Part shown: positions 6,086-8,010 of the stretch, one piece after another
How positions within the stretch are numbered: the stretch's first letter is position 1
Layout: the number at the start of each line of letters is the position of its first letter
DNA from: Spirochaetaceae bacterium
GTDB taxonomy: Bacteria; Spirochaetota; Spirochaetia; JABEVK01
Direction of reading: 5' to 3'
Length of the DNA stretch: 8,010 bases
Assembly: GCA_023265735.1 (NCBI GenBank)
Contig: JAHFSN010000072.1
Span: 1-8,010, forward strand
Notes under the pieces: model-generated
What the model was told of the DNA's origin: nothing
Database searches by the model: none
The model's input: only the letters and a program-made list of their open reading frames with translations
Translations under genes and position numbers: made by a program

Positions 6086-7220
6086 ATGCTCGAAGACCTC
6101 CAAGCCCCCATCGCCACCCTCGACAAGGAAATCCTCGATACCTGGAGGCGTCTTTGACCCCGACGCCATCCGTCAGCAGGTCCAAGACCAGGAGTCGATG
6201 ACCCACGACCCGAATTTCTGGACCGACCAGGAACGGGCCCAAAAAGTCATGACGGGAATCAAGCGCCTCAAGGACAGGGTTGAGCCCTGGGAGGCGCTTC
6301 TGAAGGAACAGGACGACCTCAAGACCCTCTTCGAGCTGGCGATGGCCGAGGGTGACCAGTCGCTGGAAGGCGAGGTCCGCGACCTCCTCAAGAAGGTCAG
6401 GGAGCAGTACGAGTCCCGACGGGTGCTGGAACTGCTCTCCGGCGAAGCCGATTCGTGCGACGCCTTCGTGGACATCCACGCGGGGGCCGGCGGAACCGAG
6501 AGCTGCGACTGGGCCTCGATGCTGGTCCGGATGTACACCCGATGGGCCGAGCGGCGCAAGTTCAAGGTCGAGGTGGTCGACCTTCTGGAAGCCGAAGGGG
6601 GCGTCAAGTCGGCCACCCTGCAGATTTCCGGCGAGTACGCCTACGGGTTTCTCAAGAGCGAAAGCGGGGTTCACCGCATGGTCCGGATCAGTCCCTTTGA
6701 CGCCGCGGCCCGGCGCCACACGAGCTTCAGCTCGGTGGCCGTCCACCCCGTCCTCGACGATTCCATCGAAGTCGAGATCCGGCCCGAGGATATCCGGGTC
6801 GATACCTACCGGTCCCAGGGCGCCGGGGGCCAGCACGTCAACAAGACCGACTCGGCGGTTCGGTTGACCCATTACGCCACGGGCATCGTCGTCCAGTGCC
6901 AGAATGAGCGGTCGCAGCACAAGAACAAGGCCACGGCCATGAGCATCCTCAAGAGCCGGCTCTACGAATACTACAAGGCCGAGCAGGACAAGGAAATGGC
7001 GACCAAATACTCGGCCGACAAGAAGGCCATCGAGTGGGGGTCCCAGATCCGGAGCTACGTCTTCCAGCCCTACACCATGGTGAAGGACCATAGGACGAAG
7101 CACGAGGTCGGTCAGGTACAGAATGTCATGGATGGTGACTTGGATGGCTTCATGGAAGACTACCTCCGGTCGGCGTGGGAAAACACCCTGGCCGCTCCGG
7201 GCGGAGATGACGACATCTAG
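6086..7220 (+). CDS. prfB: Peptide chain release factor 2, with programmed +1 frameshift
   Basis: RF2 ends translation at UGA and UAA codons on the ribosome. The ATG at 6086 follows AGGAGA (6075-6080). Codons 1-23 lie in this first frame, which stops at TGA 6155-6157. A +1 shift after CTT (6152-6154) resumes at GAC 6156 and runs to the TAG at 7218-7220, giving 377 residues. The codon-recognition tripeptide SPF (residues 202-204, bases 6690-6698) identifies RF2 rather than RF1. The catalytic GGQ (247-249, bases 6825-6833) sits in GAGGQHVNKTDSAVRLTH. Both positions match the usual RF2 spacing. The N-terminal helical part (KKVREQYESRR and around) is present. The gene appears intact and active. 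It follows the Cas2-like gene by 13 bases, and the next gene starts 14 bases before its stop. Confidence 0.96.
6144..6158 (+). promoter_or_regulatory. prfB programmed +1 frameshift site
   Basis: The sequence is GGAGG, CGT, CTT TGA C: an internal Shine-Dalgarno-like element three bases before the slippery CTT, then UGA in the weak UGAC context. This is the known RF2 autoregulation element. When RF2 is scarce the ribosome pauses at UGA, the leucine tRNA slips from CUU to UUU, and full-length RF2 is made. Confidence 0.95.
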
Positions 7221-8010
7221 GACCCTCTGGCTGACGGTCGCCCTCCTGCTCTCCGTTTCAGGTGTTTGGCCCGACAGCCCAGCCTCAACGCCTGCGTCGG
7301 GGGGGCAGGGTTCGTTTTCCTACCCCAAGGTGATGAACTGGGCCTTGGGTCAATTTCAGGGGGAGGGGGAGTGGACGGTCCGGCTGCCCCTCCTGCTGAT
7401 CCGCGGCTGGGACACCCTTCCGGACCACCAGTTGACGGACCCCGAGCAGGCGGCCCTGAGGACCCTCTGGAAGGAGGATACCCTCAGGACCCTCCATCGC
7501 CAAAGCACATCGCTGCGCCTTGGTCTGGATCGAAAGAAGCTCACGGGATCCTTGCCGCTCACGGAGCCCGACGCCACCGCCAAGTCGCTTTCTGACCTCG
7601 GCAAGAAGGTGGCCGAAGCCCAGGGCCCTCCCAATCCCGACAACGATCCTCCGAAGACGCTGCCCCTCAAGGCGGTTTGGGAAAGCAACCAGACCAACCG
7701 GCCGTGGGTGGCCCTCGACGCCCATGACCTGCTGACCAGGGCCAAGGCCCAATTCGCTGTTACTGGCACCGTGCGGTCGGTGGGCAGCTACCTCGACGTG
7801 TCGGTCCAACTGACCAGCGCTCTGGAAAACAAAGTGCTGGCTTCCTGGGAGGGAAGGTTCGCTCCCGAGGAGGCTACGGACAGGATGGAGGAGGCGTCCC
7901 TGCGTTTTCATGGCGTGCTTCTGGGGAGGGCCTGGTCGGGGCTGTCCGTCGGTTCCGATGTGGTGGGCACCCGGATTCTGGTGGCGGACCGCTGGCACAA
8001 CCTCCCCTGG
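7207..8010 (+). CDS. Exported protein with TolB/PEGA-like features, 3' end beyond the window
   Basis: The frame is open from ATG 7207 to the last base (268 codons shown), so it is a partial gene. The start overlaps prfB by 14 bases and is preceded only by a close CGGAG, so translation is probably coupled. Residues 1-25 look like a signal peptide (LWLTVALLLSVSGVW core). No cysteine follows, so it is not an obvious lipoprotein. Residues 30-140 are not recognised. The segment FAVTGTVRSVGSYLDVSVQL (from about 180) resembles the TolB N-terminal-like pattern in which a protein reports a composite score or component activity. The end, VGTRILVADRWHNLPW, looks like the start of a PEGA-type repeat. These matches are weak and made by eye. 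A periplasmic or outer-membrane-associated role is likely; the function is unknown. Confidence 0.75.
   Translation, partial: MTTSRTLWLTVALLLSVSGVWPDSPASTPASGGQGSFSYPKVMNWALGQFQGEGEWTVRLPLLLIRGWDTLPDHQLTDPEQAALRTLWKEDTLRTLHRQSTSLRLGLDRKKLTGSLPLTEPDATAKSLSDLGKKVAEAQGPPNPDNDPPKTLPLKAVWESNQTNRPWVALDAHDLLTRAKAQFAVTGTVRSVGSYLDVSVQLTSALENKVLASWEGRFAPEEATDRMEEASLRFHGVLLGRAWSGLSVGSDVVGTRILVADRWHNLPW

Noticed and set aside
6069..7103. Long open frame on the minus strand opposite prfB (344 codons)
   Set aside because: It is a shadow of prfB, whose SPF and GGQ motifs settle the coding strand.

Overview
The window looks like a stretch of chromosome from a GC-rich, Gram-negative-type bacterium. Two genes encode Sec-type signal peptides, the release factor 2 gene uses the classic programmed frameshift, and TGA is used as a normal stop. 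Exported FN3/TPR and TolB/PEGA-like proteins and a solitary Cas2-like gene would fit a spirochaete or a similar deep-branching lineage. That placement is a guess from protein style, not a phylogenetic result.

Left part (1-4475, + strand): four tightly coupled genes. The first is the 3' part of an rnfC-like gene, followed by rnfD-like and rnfA-like genes and a glycoside hydrolase family 57-like gene. Junctions are an 11-base overlap, a 21-base gap and an ATGA overlap, so the four are very likely co-translated. No rnfG or rnfE lies between rnfD and rnfA. Each protein keeps its family fold signature but has lost or weakened cofactor or catalytic residues. RnfC has no glycine-rich FMN/NADH loop but keeps both 4Fe-4S motifs. 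RnfD has only a remnant of the flavinylation motif. RnfA has glycine in place of both cysteines that normally hold the membrane [2Fe-2S] cluster. The GH57 protein has lysine in place of the nucleophilic glutamate. This stripped Rnf-like module with a coupled GH57 pseudoenzyme is the best candidate here for an undescribed system.

Middle part (4447-5799): a convergent minus-strand gene for an exported protein with two FN3-like repeats and a TPR-like tail. It starts at a TTG (5697) with a strong Shine-Dalgarno sequence, but codon 36 is an in-frame TGA. Its 3' end overlaps the GH57 gene tail to tail by 29 bases. The 102-base space 5698-5799 holds divergent promoter-like sequences.

Right part (5800-8010, + strand): a stand-alone Cas2-family gene that is probably read from a leaderless mRNA, then prfB (release factor 2) with its +1 frameshift site. 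After it comes the start of an exported protein, overlapping the prfB end by 14 bases and running off the window. There is no CRISPR array, other cas gene, rRNA, tRNA or insertion sequence in the window.
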